64,000 bases of DNA from Brevundimonas sp. PAMC22021 (GTDB lineage Bacteria; Pseudomonadota; Alphaproteobacteria; Caulobacterales; Caulobacteraceae), in NCBI RefSeq assembly GCF_019443405.1, contig NZ_CP080376.1, forward strand, positions 310,001 through 374,000, given 5' to 3'. The notes under the pieces were generated by a model. That model did no database searches and was not told the DNA's origin. It saw nothing but the letters and a program-made list of their open reading frames with translations. The position numbers and the translations under genes are program-made. Shown here one piece after another: positions 8,527 through 16,808 of the stretch (its first letter is position 1; every line of letters starts with the position of its first letter).

Positions 8527-8744
8527 ACACGCCAGGCCGCTTGTTTTCGCCTCATCGCGTCCTATCTGCACCAGACGCGGAAAAACCGTCCCGGGGGCTT
8601 TCGTCGCCGGGCCGATCCGTCGGCCAAACCTTGATTTCAGCCGGCGTTTCCGCTTTGTGCGGCCCGCTTCCGGTCCGCTGCACGCCGCATGACCCCTTCT
8701 GACCGCCTCGGCGGCCGACATCGCAGGACACCCGACCTCTCCGC

Positions 8745-9104
8745 ATGAAAGATCTGAAAACAGGCTTCTCCGACCGCATCACCGCCCAGCAGGACGCTAA
8801 GAAGGCGCTGCTGGCGAAGTTCAAGCCCAAGGCGGCGGCCCCGGATCCCGAGTTCGACAAGCTGGCCGCCAAGCGCGCCGCCGAAAAGGAGGCTCTGCGT
8901 CAGCAGCACGAGCTGGCCAAGGCCGAGCTGCGCCGCGAGAAGGCGGAAAAGGAAGCCGCCCGCCTGGAGGCCGACCGTTTGGCCCAGGAAGCCGTCGACG
9001 CCGAAAAGCGCGCCGCCCGCAAGGAACGCAAGCAACTGACCAAGGAAGAGCAAAAGGCCGCGCGGGACGCCCGCTATGCGGCGCGCAAAGCGCGTCAACG
9101 CTGA
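8745..9104 (+). CDS. DUF6481-type charged alpha-helical protein
   Basis: This 119-residue protein is almost entirely Lys, Arg, Glu and Ala in long helical, probably coiled-coil runs. The N-terminus GFSDRITAQQDAKKALLAKF matches what I recall of the DUF6481 family of alphaproteobacteria, whose function is not established; related genes are often found next to cold-shock genes, but none is adjacent here. The basic C-terminus (KAARDARYAARKARQR) would suit nucleic-acid or ribosome contact, which is speculation. A strong intrinsic terminator follows at 9128, so it is probably a single-gene unit. Confidence 0.8.
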   Translation: MKDLKTGFSDRITAQQDAKKALLAKFKPKAAAPDPEFDKLAAKRAAEKEALRQQHELAKAELRREKAEKEAARLEADRLAQEAVDAEKRAARKERKQLTKEEQKAARDARYAARKARQR

Positions 9105-9127
9105 AATCAGGCCGGTTTGTTGCTTGG

Positions 9128-9163
9128 GGCGCGCCGCGATGGATTGCGGCGCGCCTTTTCTTT
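9128..9163 (+). terminator. Rho-independent terminator after the DUF6481 gene
   Basis: A perfect 10-bp stem, GGCGCGCCGC with GCGGCGCGCC, closes an 8-base loop and is followed directly by TTTTCTTT. It is 24 bp after the stop codon at 9104 and is among the clearest intrinsic terminators in the window. Confidence 0.9.
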
Positions 9164-9320
9164 GCGCCGGCGCCGGCATGCGAGGGGATGCAAGACTCGT
9201 GAAGTCGCGCCATGATCGCCATATCGGTGCAACATCATGCCGGCTTGCGCGTTGCTGCGGCTCGCCGACGCGGCGTCCCGCCGAGACAGGGCGTCGATCA
9301 CCGAACAAGGGGAGTCACCC

Positions 9321-9800
9321 ATGACAGCCACCATCGACACGGGCCTATCGGCGTCCGAGCGCAGCGCCGTCGCCTCCGAGCTGACCAAGGTTCTGGCCGA
9401 CAGCTACGCCGTTTACCTGAAGACCCACGGCTATCACTGGAACGTGCGCGGGCCTGAGTTCTTCGCCCTGCACAACCTGCTGGAACAGCAGTACCGCGAC
9501 ATGTGGGAGGCGCTGGACGACGTGGCCGAACGCATCCGCGCGCTCGGCGTGCTGGCTCCGCAAGGCTATGCCGCCTTCGCCAACCTGACCTCGATCAAGG
9601 ACGGCGACCCGGAAAAGAGTGCTCCCGAGATGCTGAACGAGCTGATGCGCGACCACGAGACCCTGATCGCCACCATGCGCTCCGGGATCGAGGTGGCGGA
9701 CGAGGACGGCGACGACGTCACGGTTGACCTGCTGACCCAGCGCCTGGGCGCGCACGAGAAGTTCGCCTGGATGCTGCGCTCGACCCTGGGCGGCCGCTGA
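9321..9800 (+). CDS. dps: Dps family ferritin-like DNA-protection protein
   Basis: Dps forms a dodecameric shell that oxidises Fe(II) with hydrogen peroxide and protects DNA. The protein has 159 residues. The inter-subunit ferroxidase ligands are at the canonical spacing: H39 (in HGYHWNVRG), H51, E55, D66 and E70; E55 replaces the Asp of E. coli Dps, a conservative change. The start ATG at 9321 follows AAGGGGAG at 9307-9314. There is no long Lys-rich N-terminal tail, so DNA binding may be weaker than in E. coli. It appears monocistronic, with a GTG-started hydrolase gene 23 bp downstream. Confidence 0.95.
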   Translation: MTATIDTGLSASERSAVASELTKVLADSYAVYLKTHGYHWNVRGPEFFALHNLLEQQYRDMWEALDDVAERIRALGVLAPQGYAAFANLTSIKDGDPEKSAPEMLNELMRDHETLIATMRSGIEVADEDGDDVTVDLLTQRLGAHEKFAWMLRSTLGGR

Positions 9801-9823
9801 GGCGGACCGGGAAAACGGCGCGC

Positions 9824-11002
9824 GTGGATCAGAACCGGATCAAGGGCCTGTTGAGGCGGGCGGGCGCGGCCGCGCCGGCGGTGGCGGCCGTCCTCGGCGT
9901 CGCCATGTCTGCCGGATCGAGCCCGCGACCTGACGCGGATCGCACCGCCGAGCGGGTGTCGCGGCTGACGGGCGGAGACCTGGGGCCGAAGGGGCTGGCG
10001 GCGCTGACGTCGCGCATGGACCCGGCGCAGCTGTCGCTGGCCGCACGTCATGATCCCTCGATGCTGCATCCCACTCTGCTGGGACTGACGCCGGGCTGGG
10101 AGAGCCTGAGCCTGGCCGGGCGGCCGGGGCTCGATCTCGGCCGCAGCGGGCTGGAGGCCCAGCGGCTGAACGCGGCGACGCCGAGCATCGGCGCCCTGCG
10201 ACCGGCCAAGCCCTTTATCTTCAACGCCGCCACGGCGGAGGATCGCCGGCGCGCGCTGCGTTGCCTGACCCAGGCGGTCTATTTCGAAGCGGCGCTGGAG
10301 CCCACGAACGGCCAGGAGGCGGTGGCCCAGGTCATTCTGAACCGCGTGCGCGACCCCAACTACGCCAACACCGTCTGCGGGGTGGTGTTCGAAGGCGCCG
10401 AGCGCGTCACCGGCTGCCAGTTCAGCTTCACCTGCGACGGGTCCCTGGCCCAGACGCCGGCAGCCTGGGCGTGGGATCGTGCGCGGATCGTAGCCGAGCG
10501 CGCGCTGGCCGGCCATGTGGCGACGCAGGTCGGCACCGCCACCCATTACCACGCCGACTATGTGCATCCATGGTGGGCGCCGACGGTGGCCAAGATCACC
10601 CAGATCGGCGCGCACATCTTCTATCGCTGGAAGGGCGTCTATGGCGAAACCGCCGCCTTCCGCACCGTCTACAAGGGCCATGAGCCGCTGATCGACGAAG
10701 CGCGCTTTTCGCGTCCGCGCCTGATCGCAGCAGGTCCCGAGGCGGGCGAGGCCACCGGCGGCCTGCCGCCCGAGGCCGCCGAGGCCCTGAAGACGGTCGA
10801 GGTGGACGGCCAGACCCGGGTGGTCGGCGTCGCCAGCCTGGGCGGTCGTCGCCTGCCGACCCAGGACGAGGTCAAGGCCATCAACGCCCGGCTGCAGGCG
10901 CTGGAAGCCGCAACGGCCGCGCCGGCGCCCACGCCGGCCGCGCCGCCTCCGCCGGGCGTGGCGACGATGGAGGTGGAGGAGGTCGGCCGTCCGACAGGTT
11001 GA
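9824..11002 (+). CDS. SleB-type cell-wall hydrolase, paralogue of the 6766-7890 gene
   Basis: This 392-residue protein starts at a GTG. A basic, Ala/Gly-rich N-terminal segment (about residues 8-28) acts as signal or anchor. The catalytic block starts near residue 145 with CLTQAVYFEAALEPTNG, then EAVAQVILNRVRDPNYA, TVCGVVFEG, GCQFSFTCDG and THYHADYVHPWW, the same order as in the upstream paralogue. The residue equivalent to the paralogue's catalytic-type Glu is kept (YFEA), but the following ARGE is replaced by ALEP. A Pro/Ala-rich tail ends the protein. It probably trims peptidoglycan in the envelope. Confidence 0.87.
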   Translation: MDQNRIKGLLRRAGAAAPAVAAVLGVAMSAGSSPRPDADRTAERVSRLTGGDLGPKGLAALTSRMDPAQLSLAARHDPSMLHPTLLGLTPGWESLSLAGRPGLDLGRSGLEAQRLNAATPSIGALRPAKPFIFNAATAEDRRRALRCLTQAVYFEAALEPTNGQEAVAQVILNRVRDPNYANTVCGVVFEGAERVTGCQFSFTCDGSLAQTPAAWAWDRARIVAERALAGHVATQVGTATHYHADYVHPWWAPTVAKITQIGAHIFYRWKGVYGETAAFRTVYKGHEPLIDEARFSRPRLIAAGPEAGEATGGLPPEAAEALKTVEVDGQTRVVGVASLGGRRLPTQDEVKAINARLQALEAATAAPAPTPAAPPPPGVATMEVEEVGRPTG

Positions 11003-11071
11003 CGCCACGCCGATGGTTGGGCTTGCAACGTCCATGCGTCTGGACGCATTGAAGCCGAGCGGCGCCGGCCG

Positions 11072-13033
11072 ATGGATAGAGGACTTTCGGGCGTGACCCA
11101 CCTGCAGCAAGACGGTCCTGGGTGGGACGAGGCCGAGCGCGTCGCCGCACTGCGATCGTTCGACATCCTGGACACCGAACGAGAGCCGGCCTTCGACGAC
11201 ATAGTGGCGCTGGTCGCGCGCATCTGCGAGGCGCCGATCGCGGTCGTGAACCTGATCGACACCGAGCGCCAGTGGTTCAAGGCGGAGGTCGGTCTGGGCG
11301 TGCGCGAGACGCCGCTGGACAGCTCCTTCTGCGCCCAGGCGCTGCTGCAGCAGGACAGCATGGTGGTGCGCGACGCCACTCTCGATCCGCGGTTCGAGGG
11401 CAACCCGCTGGTCACGGGCGAGGCCGGACTTCGCTTCTACGCCGGGGTGCTGCTGAAGGACGAGGCGGACCTGCCGATCGGCACCTTGTGCGTGCTGGAC
11501 ACCCGCCCTCGCCCGGACGGACTCTCCGAGCTTCAGGAGCAGACGCTGCGGACGCTGGCGTCGCAGGTCATGGTTCAGCTCCGCCTGCGCCGCGCCCTTC
11601 GGCAGAAGCAGGTGGCCGAGGACGCCAGTCGCCGGGTTCTGGACGCGGCCGACTATGTCGGGGCCTGGGACTGGGACGTGGTCGAGGACCGCGTCGTGGC
11701 CGACGCCGGCTTTGCCCAGCAGTATGGGGTCGGTCTGGACGAAGCCGAGGCCGGCGTGCCGATCGATCGCTTCACGCGTCACGTCCACCCCGACGATCGC
11801 GATCGGCTGACGGGCGACATCGAGGCCGCCATGGCTTCGGACGAGCCGTTCGTCAGCGAGTATCGACTGATCGACGCTCAGGGCGAGGTGCGCTGGGTCG
11901 TGGCGCGGGGTCGCGCCTATCGTGACGCCACCGGAAAGGTCGTGCGCTTCCCCGGTGTTTCCGTCGATGTGACCGACCGTCGTCGCAAGGATCAGCGCCT
12001 GGCCGAGATCGCCTCGGCGCTGAGCGAAAGCGAGGCTCGCTTCCGGGTCCTGACGGACGCCATGCCGCAGATGGTCTGGTCGACCCGGCCCGACGGCTAT
12101 CATGATTTCTACAACGCCCGCTGGTACGAGTTCACGGGCGTGCCGGCCGGATCGAGCGATGGCGACGAATGGAACGGCCTGTTCCATCCCGAGGACCGTG
12201 AACGCGCCTGGACCCGCTGGCGTCACAGCCTTGAAACGGGCGAGCCCTACGACATCGAATATCGGCTGAGGCACAACTCCGGGATCTATCGCTGGGTGCT
12301 CGGTCGGGCCTTGAGCCTGCGCAACGACGAGGGTGAGATCACGCGCTGGTTCGGCACCTGCACCGACATCCATGAGCTGAAGCAACTGGAGCATGGCCGC
12401 GAGCTGGTCAGCCAGGAGCTGAGCCACCGGATCAAGAACGTCTTTGCGGTCGTCAGCGCCCTGGTCGCCCTGTCGGCGCGCCAGCATCCAGAGGCCAAGC
12501 CGTTCGCCGCTTCGCTGAGGACCCGCATCTCGGCCCTGGCGCGCGCGCATGAGTTTGTCCGGCCGCATACCGAGGCCTCGCGCCCGGCCGTTGCGGCCAC
12601 CACCCTGCACGCCTTTCTGAACGCGCTGTTCCAGCCTTACGGCGACGACGACGGCGCCTCTCGGGTAAAGATCGCCGGCGACGACGCGGTGTTCGACGAT
12701 CAGGCGGCCACATCGGTGGCGCTGCTGTTCCACGAACTGGCGACCAATGCGGCCAAGTACGGCGCCTTGGCCAATGGCGACGGGCGTGTGGATCTGACCA
12801 CCGCCCATCTCGGCGAACGCTTCGTATTGAAGTGGGTGGAGACCGGCGGCCCCCGGGTAGCCGGGCCGCCCGAACGCGTCGGCTTCGGCTCGTCCCTCAC
12901 CAACCTCTCGGTCGAGGCGCAGCTCGGCGGCAAGCTCAGCCGCGAGTGGCGGCCGGAAGGCCTCTGCATCGTTGTGGACCTGCCGGCGACAGCGCTTGCC
13001 AGACGGCGCGCGGCCGGCGCTCGGGACCATTGA
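11072..13033 (+). CDS. GAF-PAS-PAS HWE-family sensor histidine kinase
   Basis: This is a soluble sensor kinase of 653 residues. A GAF domain covers about residues 20-170 (FDILDTEREPAFD, VNLIDTERQWFK, DSSFCAQAL). Two PAS domains follow (about 185-305 and 320-445; MPQMVWSTRPDGYHDFYN and WFGTCTDIHELKQLE). The phospho-acceptor His is H452 in LSHRIKNVFAVVSAL. The ATPase region has HELATNAAKYGAL with H554 in the N-box and a W-x-E (WVETGGP), the two features that define the HWE family. No membrane segment is visible, so the input is cytoplasmic. A single-domain response regulator follows 61 bp downstream and is its likely partner. Confidence 0.93.
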   Translation: MDRGLSGVTHLQQDGPGWDEAERVAALRSFDILDTEREPAFDDIVALVARICEAPIAVVNLIDTERQWFKAEVGLGVRETPLDSSFCAQALLQQDSMVVRDATLDPRFEGNPLVTGEAGLRFYAGVLLKDEADLPIGTLCVLDTRPRPDGLSELQEQTLRTLASQVMVQLRLRRALRQKQVAEDASRRVLDAADYVGAWDWDVVEDRVVADAGFAQQYGVGLDEAEAGVPIDRFTRHVHPDDRDRLTGDIEAAMASDEPFVSEYRLIDAQGEVRWVVARGRAYRDATGKVVRFPGVSVDVTDRRRKDQRLAEIASALSESEARFRVLTDAMPQMVWSTRPDGYHDFYNARWYEFTGVPAGSSDGDEWNGLFHPEDRERAWTRWRHSLETGEPYDIEYRLRHNSGIYRWVLGRALSLRNDEGEITRWFGTCTDIHELKQLEHGRELVSQELSHRIKNVFAVVSALVALSARQHPEAKPFAASLRTRISALARAHEFVRPHTEASRPAVAATTLHAFLNALFQPYGDDDGASRVKIAGDDAVFDDQAATSVALLFHELATNAAKYGALANGDGRVDLTTAHLGERFVLKWVETGGPRVAGPPERVGFGSSLTNLSVEAQLGGKLSREWRPEGLCIVVDLPATALARRRAAGARDH

Positions 13034-13094
13034 CTGTTTCTTGGAACTCCCGCGGCAGTGTCGCGTTTCGAGCGATCACCGGATCCGACTGCTT

Positions 13095-13502
13095 ATGCCT
13101 GCGCGTATTCTGATTATCGAAGACGAAGTGCTGGTCGCCATGGAACTTCGCTTCGTGCTGGAGGATTTCGGCCATGAGGTTGTCGGCGTCGCCGCGACCG
13201 CCAAGGCTGCGCGCGACCTCGTGTGCGAAAGCGAAGTCGATCTGGCGCTGGTCGACATTCACCTGTCCGATGGGCCGACCGGCATCGACCTGGGCCGTGA
13301 ACTCGGCCAGGAACAGGGGGTCACCGTCCTGTTCATGACGGCCAATCCGGGTATGGTCAGGAACGGCGTGGCGGGCACCATCGGCGTGCTGTCCAAGCCG
13401 ACGGACGAGCAGGCGGTGCAGACCGCGGTGGATTACGCGCTGCGTCGTCGCGTCGGGCAAAAGTCGGTCGAGACGCCGATCGGCCTGCAGCTCTTCGGTT
13501 GA
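13095..13502 (+). CDS. Single-domain response regulator
   Basis: This 135-residue receiver-only protein has acidic residues E9 and D10 at the top of the fold, the phospho-acceptor D54 in ALVDIHLSDG, a switch Thr in LFMTAN and the conserved Lys in VLSKPTDE. There is no output domain, so it must act by protein contact or as a phosphate sink, as FixJ/CheY-like single-domain regulators do downstream of HWE kinases. The ATG at 13095 gives a standard receiver N-terminus (ILIIEDEVLVAMEL). It lies in the same direction just after the kinase. Confidence 0.92.
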   Translation: MPARILIIEDEVLVAMELRFVLEDFGHEVVGVAATAKAARDLVCESEVDLALVDIHLSDGPTGIDLGRELGQEQGVTVLFMTANPGMVRNGVAGTIGVLSKPTDEQAVQTAVDYALRRRVGQKSVETPIGLQLFG

Positions 13503-13570
13503 TCCGCCCTGCCGGTTGTGACCGGCGGGTCGCCGCCTATGTGCAAGGCTCCCCGAAACGGAGACTTGCC

Positions 13571-14527
13571 ATGAGCCCCCTCCAGAAACGAAGCCTCGGC
13601 GACAGCGGCCTCAAGATCGCGCCGCTGGTGTTCGGCGGCAATGTGTTCGGCTGGACGGCCGACCGCGAACGCTCGTTCCAGCTGCTGGACGCCTTTGTCG
13701 ATGCGGGCTTCGACGCCATCGACACCGCCGATTCCTACTCCCGCTGGGTCCCCGGCCACGAGGGCGGCGAGAGCGAGACCATCATCGGCGAATGGCTGGC
13801 CGCGCGCGGGCGACGCGACGCGGTCAAGATATTCACCAAGGTCGGCTCCGACATGGGTCAGGGCCACAACGACCTGTCCCCCGGCTGGATCGAGCGCGCG
13901 GTCGAGGACTCCCTGCGCCGGCTCCGGACGGATGTGATCGACCTGTATCAGGCGCACTGGCCCGATCCGCGCACGCCGCAGGAAGAGACGCTGCGCGCCT
14001 TCGACCGCCTGGTGCAGGCCGGCAAGGTGCGGGCGATCGGCCTATCCAACCATGATGCGGTCCAGACGACCGAGGCGCTGGACATCTCGGCGCGCGAGGG
14101 TCTCGCGGCCTACGCCAGCCTGCAGCCGCACTACAATCTCTACAGCCGCGACACGTTCGAAGGCGCGCTGCAGGACCTCGCCGTCGAGCGTGGCCTGGGC
14201 GTCATCACCTATTTCAGCCTGGAGGCCGGCTTCCTGACCGGCAAGTACAAGACCGCCGAGCAGGTGGCGGGCACGGCGCGCGAGGGCATGCTCAAGGACA
14301 AGTTCGACGAGCGGGGCGTGCGCATCCTGGCCGTGCTCGACGCGGTGGCCCAGCGCAACGAGGCGACGCCGGCGCAGGTCTCGCTGGCCTGGCTGCTGAG
14401 CCGCCCCGGCGTGACGGCGCCGATCGTCAGCGCCACCTCGGTCGAGCAGTTGGCGGACACGCTGAAGGCCGCGACGCTGGTCCTGTCAGACGACGATCTG
14501 GCCGAATTGACCGAGGCCAGCGCCTAA
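13571..14527 (+). CDS. Aldo/keto reductase
   Basis: This predicted NADPH-dependent oxidoreductase has a TIM-barrel fold and 318 residues, starting at the ATG at 13571. The catalytic tetrad is visible: Asp in DAIDTADSYSRW, Tyr in the same block, Lys in IFTKVGSD and His in YQAHWPDP. The C-terminal part (PIVSATSVEQLADTL) matches the cofactor-binding region. It resembles the YajO/Tas-like group, whose natural substrates are generally uncertain. It is convergent with trxB, with a GC-rich hairpin between them. Confidence 0.93.
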   Translation: MSPLQKRSLGDSGLKIAPLVFGGNVFGWTADRERSFQLLDAFVDAGFDAIDTADSYSRWVPGHEGGESETIIGEWLAARGRRDAVKIFTKVGSDMGQGHNDLSPGWIERAVEDSLRRLRTDVIDLYQAHWPDPRTPQEETLRAFDRLVQAGKVRAIGLSNHDAVQTTEALDISAREGLAAYASLQPHYNLYSRDTFEGALQDLAVERGLGVITYFSLEAGFLTGKYKTAEQVAGTAREGMLKDKFDERGVRILAVLDAVAQRNEATPAQVSLAWLLSRPGVTAPIVSATSVEQLADTLKAATLVLSDDDLAELTEASA

Positions 14528-14539
14528 GGCTGACCAAGA

Positions 14540-14566
14540 CCTCCCCTCCCTGACGGAGAGGGGGGA
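14540..14566. repeat. GC-rich imperfect palindrome between convergent genes
   Basis: The 3' ends of the aldo/keto reductase and trxB genes are separated by 43 bp containing a C-rich stretch, then TGACGGAGAGGGGGG. It can fold as an imperfect stem with a CTGAC loop. It resembles one end of the palindromic repeat inside carB (GTGACGGAGGGGG there). It may act as a bidirectional terminator, but there is no T-run. Confidence 0.4.
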
Positions 14567-14570
14567 CGCG

Positions 14571-15584
14571 TCACCAGACGCCGATCTTCTCGGCTTCCTT
14601 GTGCGGGATCGGGTGACCGGCGGCCTTGTGGTCCTGTTCGGCTAGGAAGCGGCTGGCCTCGAGCGCCGCCATGCAGCCCATGCCGGCGGCGGTGACGGCC
14701 TGGCGATAGACGTCGTCGGTGACGTCGCCCGCCGCCCAGACGCCTTCGATGGCGGTCGAGGCCGTGCCGGGCGTGACCCGCAGATAGCCGCCGGCGTTGG
14801 TCTCCAGCTGACCCTTGAACAGCTCCGACGACGGCGCGTGGCCGATGGCGATGAAGACGCCGTCGGCCTTGATCTCGCGGGACGAGCCGTCGCCGGTGTT
14901 CTTCAGCCGCACGCCCGTGACGTTGCGGGCGACGCCGTCGACGACACCCAGGATCTCCTCCACCGCATGGTTCCAGATCACCTCGACCTTGGGGTGGGCG
15001 AACAGGCGGTCCTGAAGGATCTTCTCGGCCCGGAACTCGTCGCGGCGGTGGACCACCGTCACCCTGGAGGCGAAGTTGGTCAGGAACAGCGCCTCTTCCA
15101 CGGCCGTGTTGCCGCCGCCGACCACGACCACGTCCTTGCCGCGATAGAAGAAGCCGTCGCAGGTGGCGCAGGCCGAGACGCCGAAGCCCTGGTAGGCCGC
15201 CTCCGAGTCCAGCCCCAGCCACTTGGCCTGGGCGCCGGTCGAGATGATCACGGTCTCGGCCATGATCTGCTCGCCACTGTCCAGCGTCAGGCGGAAGGGC
15301 CGCTGCGACAGGTCCGCCGAGGTGACGATGTCGTGAATGACCTCGGTCCCGACATGCAGGGCCTGGGCCTGCATCTGCTCTATCAGCCAGGGACCCTGGA
15401 TGGTTTCGGCGAAGCCCGGATAGTTCTCGACGTCGGTGGTGATGGTCAGCTGACCGCCCGGCTGAATGCCGGCGATCACCACGGGGTTGAGCGAGGCGCG
15501 GGCGGCGTAGATGGCGGCGGTCCAGCCTGCGGGGCCGGATCCGATAATGGCGACGCGAACGGTGCGGGGAGCGACTTGGGTCAT
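14571..15584 (-). CDS. trxB: Thioredoxin reductase TrxB
   Basis: This NADPH-dependent flavoenzyme reduces thioredoxin in the cytoplasm. It has 337 residues, slightly longer than the E. coli enzyme. The FAD-binding GSGPAGWTAAIYAARA starts at residue 15. The redox-active pair is C139-A-T-C142 in SACATCDGFFYRG, followed by the NADPH-binding VVGGGNTAVEEALFL. The C-terminal GVWAAGDVTDDVYRQAVTA is the second FAD-contact motif. No thioredoxin gene is adjacent. Confidence 0.97.
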   Translation of the reverse strand: MTQVAPRTVRVAIIGSGPAGWTAAIYAARASLNPVVIAGIQPGGQLTITTDVENYPGFAETIQGPWLIEQMQAQALHVGTEVIHDIVTSADLSQRPFRLTLDSGEQIMAETVIISTGAQAKWLGLDSEAAYQGFGVSACATCDGFFYRGKDVVVVGGGNTAVEEALFLTNFASRVTVVHRRDEFRAEKILQDRLFAHPKVEVIWNHAVEEILGVVDGVARNVTGVRLKNTGDGSSREIKADGVFIAIGHAPSSELFKGQLETNAGGYLRVTPGTASTAIEGVWAAGDVTDDVYRQAVTAAGMGCMAALEASRFLAEQDHKAAGHPIPHKEAEKIGVW

Positions 15585-15651
15585 GGCCGCTATTTAGTCG
15601 CTGATTCCGCCGGACGCGATGCTAGTCTGCGGCTTCATCGCGGAGGTCGGC

Positions 15652-15921
15652 ATGAAGACGCGCAAGGGCACGGAGATGCTGCCGATCGGGGTCGCCCTCG
15701 GGGTGTCGATCGGCGCGGCGATCGGTGCGGCCACCGAAGACATGGGGCTGTGGCTGAGCCTGGGCGTGGCCATCGGCGCCGGGATGGGCGTGGCGATGTC
15801 GGCGAGGCCCAGGCGCAAGACCGACGACAGTGGCGACGCCGGCGCGCCGATCATCCATGACGGGCGCGCCGATCACGCCGACGGGTCGGACGGCGGCGGC
15901 GATGGAGGCGGCGGCGACTGA
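15652..15921 (+). CDS. Small glycine-rich membrane protein
   Basis: This hypothetical protein has 89 residues from the ATG at 15652, which has GGAGG at 15642-15646. A basic start (MKTRKGTEM) is followed by two Gly/Ala/Ile-rich segments of about 20 residues that could span the membrane, then a hydrophilic, Asp/Gly-rich tail. No family is recognised with certainty; similar small proteins are annotated as glycine-zipper or hypothetical proteins. It is divergent from trxB, with 67 bp between the starts. Confidence 0.65.
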   Translation: MKTRKGTEMLPIGVALGVSIGAAIGAATEDMGLWLSLGVAIGAGMGVAMSARPRRKTDDSGDAGAPIIHDGRADHADGSDGGGDGGGGD

Positions 15922-15942
15922 CGCCGCCGCGCCGGCCTCAGC

Positions 15943-16416
15943 CTACTTCCACTCGACCTTCAGGATCTCATAGGCCTTGACGCCGCCGGGGGTGTTCACC
16001 TCGACCACGTCGCCGACTTCCTTGGAGATCATGGCGCGGGCGATGGGCGAGGCGATGGAGATCTTGCCCTGCTTCACATCGGCCTCGTGCTCGCCGACGA
16101 TCTGGTAGCGGCTCTCTTCCTCGGTGTCCTCGTCGACCACGGTGACGGTGGCGCCGAACTTGACCTGATCGCCCGACAGGCGCGACACGTCGATCACCTG
16201 GGCGCGGCTGATCTTGTCCTCGATCTCGGCGATCTGGCCCTCGATCCAGCCCTGACGCTCCTTCGCCGCGTGATATTCGGCGTTTTCGGACAGGTCGCCG
16301 TGCTCGCGCGCCTCGGAGATGGCGGCGATGACGCTCGGCCGTTCGACCGACTTCAATTGCTTCAGTTGATCGTCGAGGACGCGATAGCCCTCGGCCGTCA
16401 TCGGCACTTTTTCCAT
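15943..16416 (-). CDS. greA: Transcription elongation factor GreA
   Basis: GreA inserts a coiled coil into the RNA polymerase secondary channel and stimulates cleavage of backtracked RNA. The protein has 157 residues, typical length, starting at the ATG at 16416. The N-terminal coiled coil carries the signature [17 protein letters not shown] with the tip acidic residues D41 and E44. The C-terminal FKBP-like domain has [14 protein letters not shown] and ends in YEILKVEWK. The leader contains a hairpin plus T-run and a plausible promoter, described separately. Confidence 0.96.
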   Translation of the reverse strand: MEKVPMTAEGYRVLDDQLKQLKSVERPSVIAAISEAREHGDLSENAEYHAAKERQGWIEGQIAEIEDKISRAQVIDVSRLSGDQVKFGATVTVVDEDTEEESRYQIVGEHEADVKQGKISIASPIARAMISKEVGDVVEVNTPGGVKAYEILKVEWK

Positions 16417-16474
16417 TGTGTCGTGATTTTTCTTGTTGTCGCCCGGAGACTGGAAAGTTTGGAGGTCGGCACGG

Positions 16475-16499
16475 AAAAGGCCGCGGGGCGGTCGCGGCC
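16475..16499 (-). terminator. Hairpin and T-run in the greA leader (candidate attenuator)
   Basis: Read on the minus strand, a 7-bp stem GGCCGCG/CGCGGCC with a 7-base loop is followed immediately by TTTTCC. It sits 58 bp before the greA start and just downstream of a good promoter candidate. It may terminate transcription close to the start site, as the leader terminator of E. coli greA does when it makes GraL RNA. It could alternatively end transcripts arriving from the upstream small gene. Confidence 0.6.
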
Positions 16500-16507
16500 G
16501 GGCGAAT

Positions 16508-16536
16508 AAGCTAGGGCGCCGTGTTCGGAAACTCAA
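16508..16536 (-). promoter_or_regulatory. Candidate sigma-70-type greA promoter
   Basis: On the minus strand, TTGAGT (16536-16531) and TAGCTT (16513-16508) are separated by exactly 17 bp. The expected transcript start is near 16501, giving a leader of about 85 nt that begins with the hairpin just described. Confidence 0.5.
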
Positions 16537-16558
16537 GGGTCCGGCGCGGACGCGCCGT

Positions 16559-16759
16559 TCAGGCCCGGCTGGTGGGCCTGGGCTCGCGGTGATGGCGTCC
16601 CACGCGCTTGATCAGGCTCCACGCCAGCCAGGCCAGCGCCGCCATGCCCAGCAGCAAGAACAGGCTGGAGGCGATCACGGCGCCGGCGGCCATGAAGGCG
16701 AGAACAAAGGCGACGGCGGCCAGCAGGCCCGCGACGATCTGGATGGTTTGAAGACGCAT
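16559..16759 (-). CDS. Small two-segment membrane protein
   Basis: This 66-residue hypothetical starts at the ATG at 16759. It has two hydrophobic stretches (about residues 5-25 and 28-50, [15 protein letters not shown] and [16 protein letters not shown]) and a basic C-terminus ending [15 protein letters not shown], so it is a probable inner-membrane protein with the tail in the cytoplasm. It lies 49 bp after the GST gene on the same strand, and the greA promoter follows. A longer frame upstream overlaps the GST gene and is not favoured. Confidence 0.6.
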   Translation of the reverse strand: MRLQTIQIVAGLLAAVAFVLAFMAAGAVIASSLFLLLGMAALAWLAWSLIKRVGRHHREPRPTSRA

Positions 16760-16808
16760 GGCATCGAAACGTGCAAGACGCGCGCCGGTTGCCGCCGCCC
16801 GCCCATAT

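Noticed and set aside
9566..13030. A 1154-codon open frame on the minus strand across dps, the hydrolase and the kinase
   Set aside because: Antisense to three well-supported genes, Arg/Gly/His-rich in the way GC-rich shadow frames are, with no domain.
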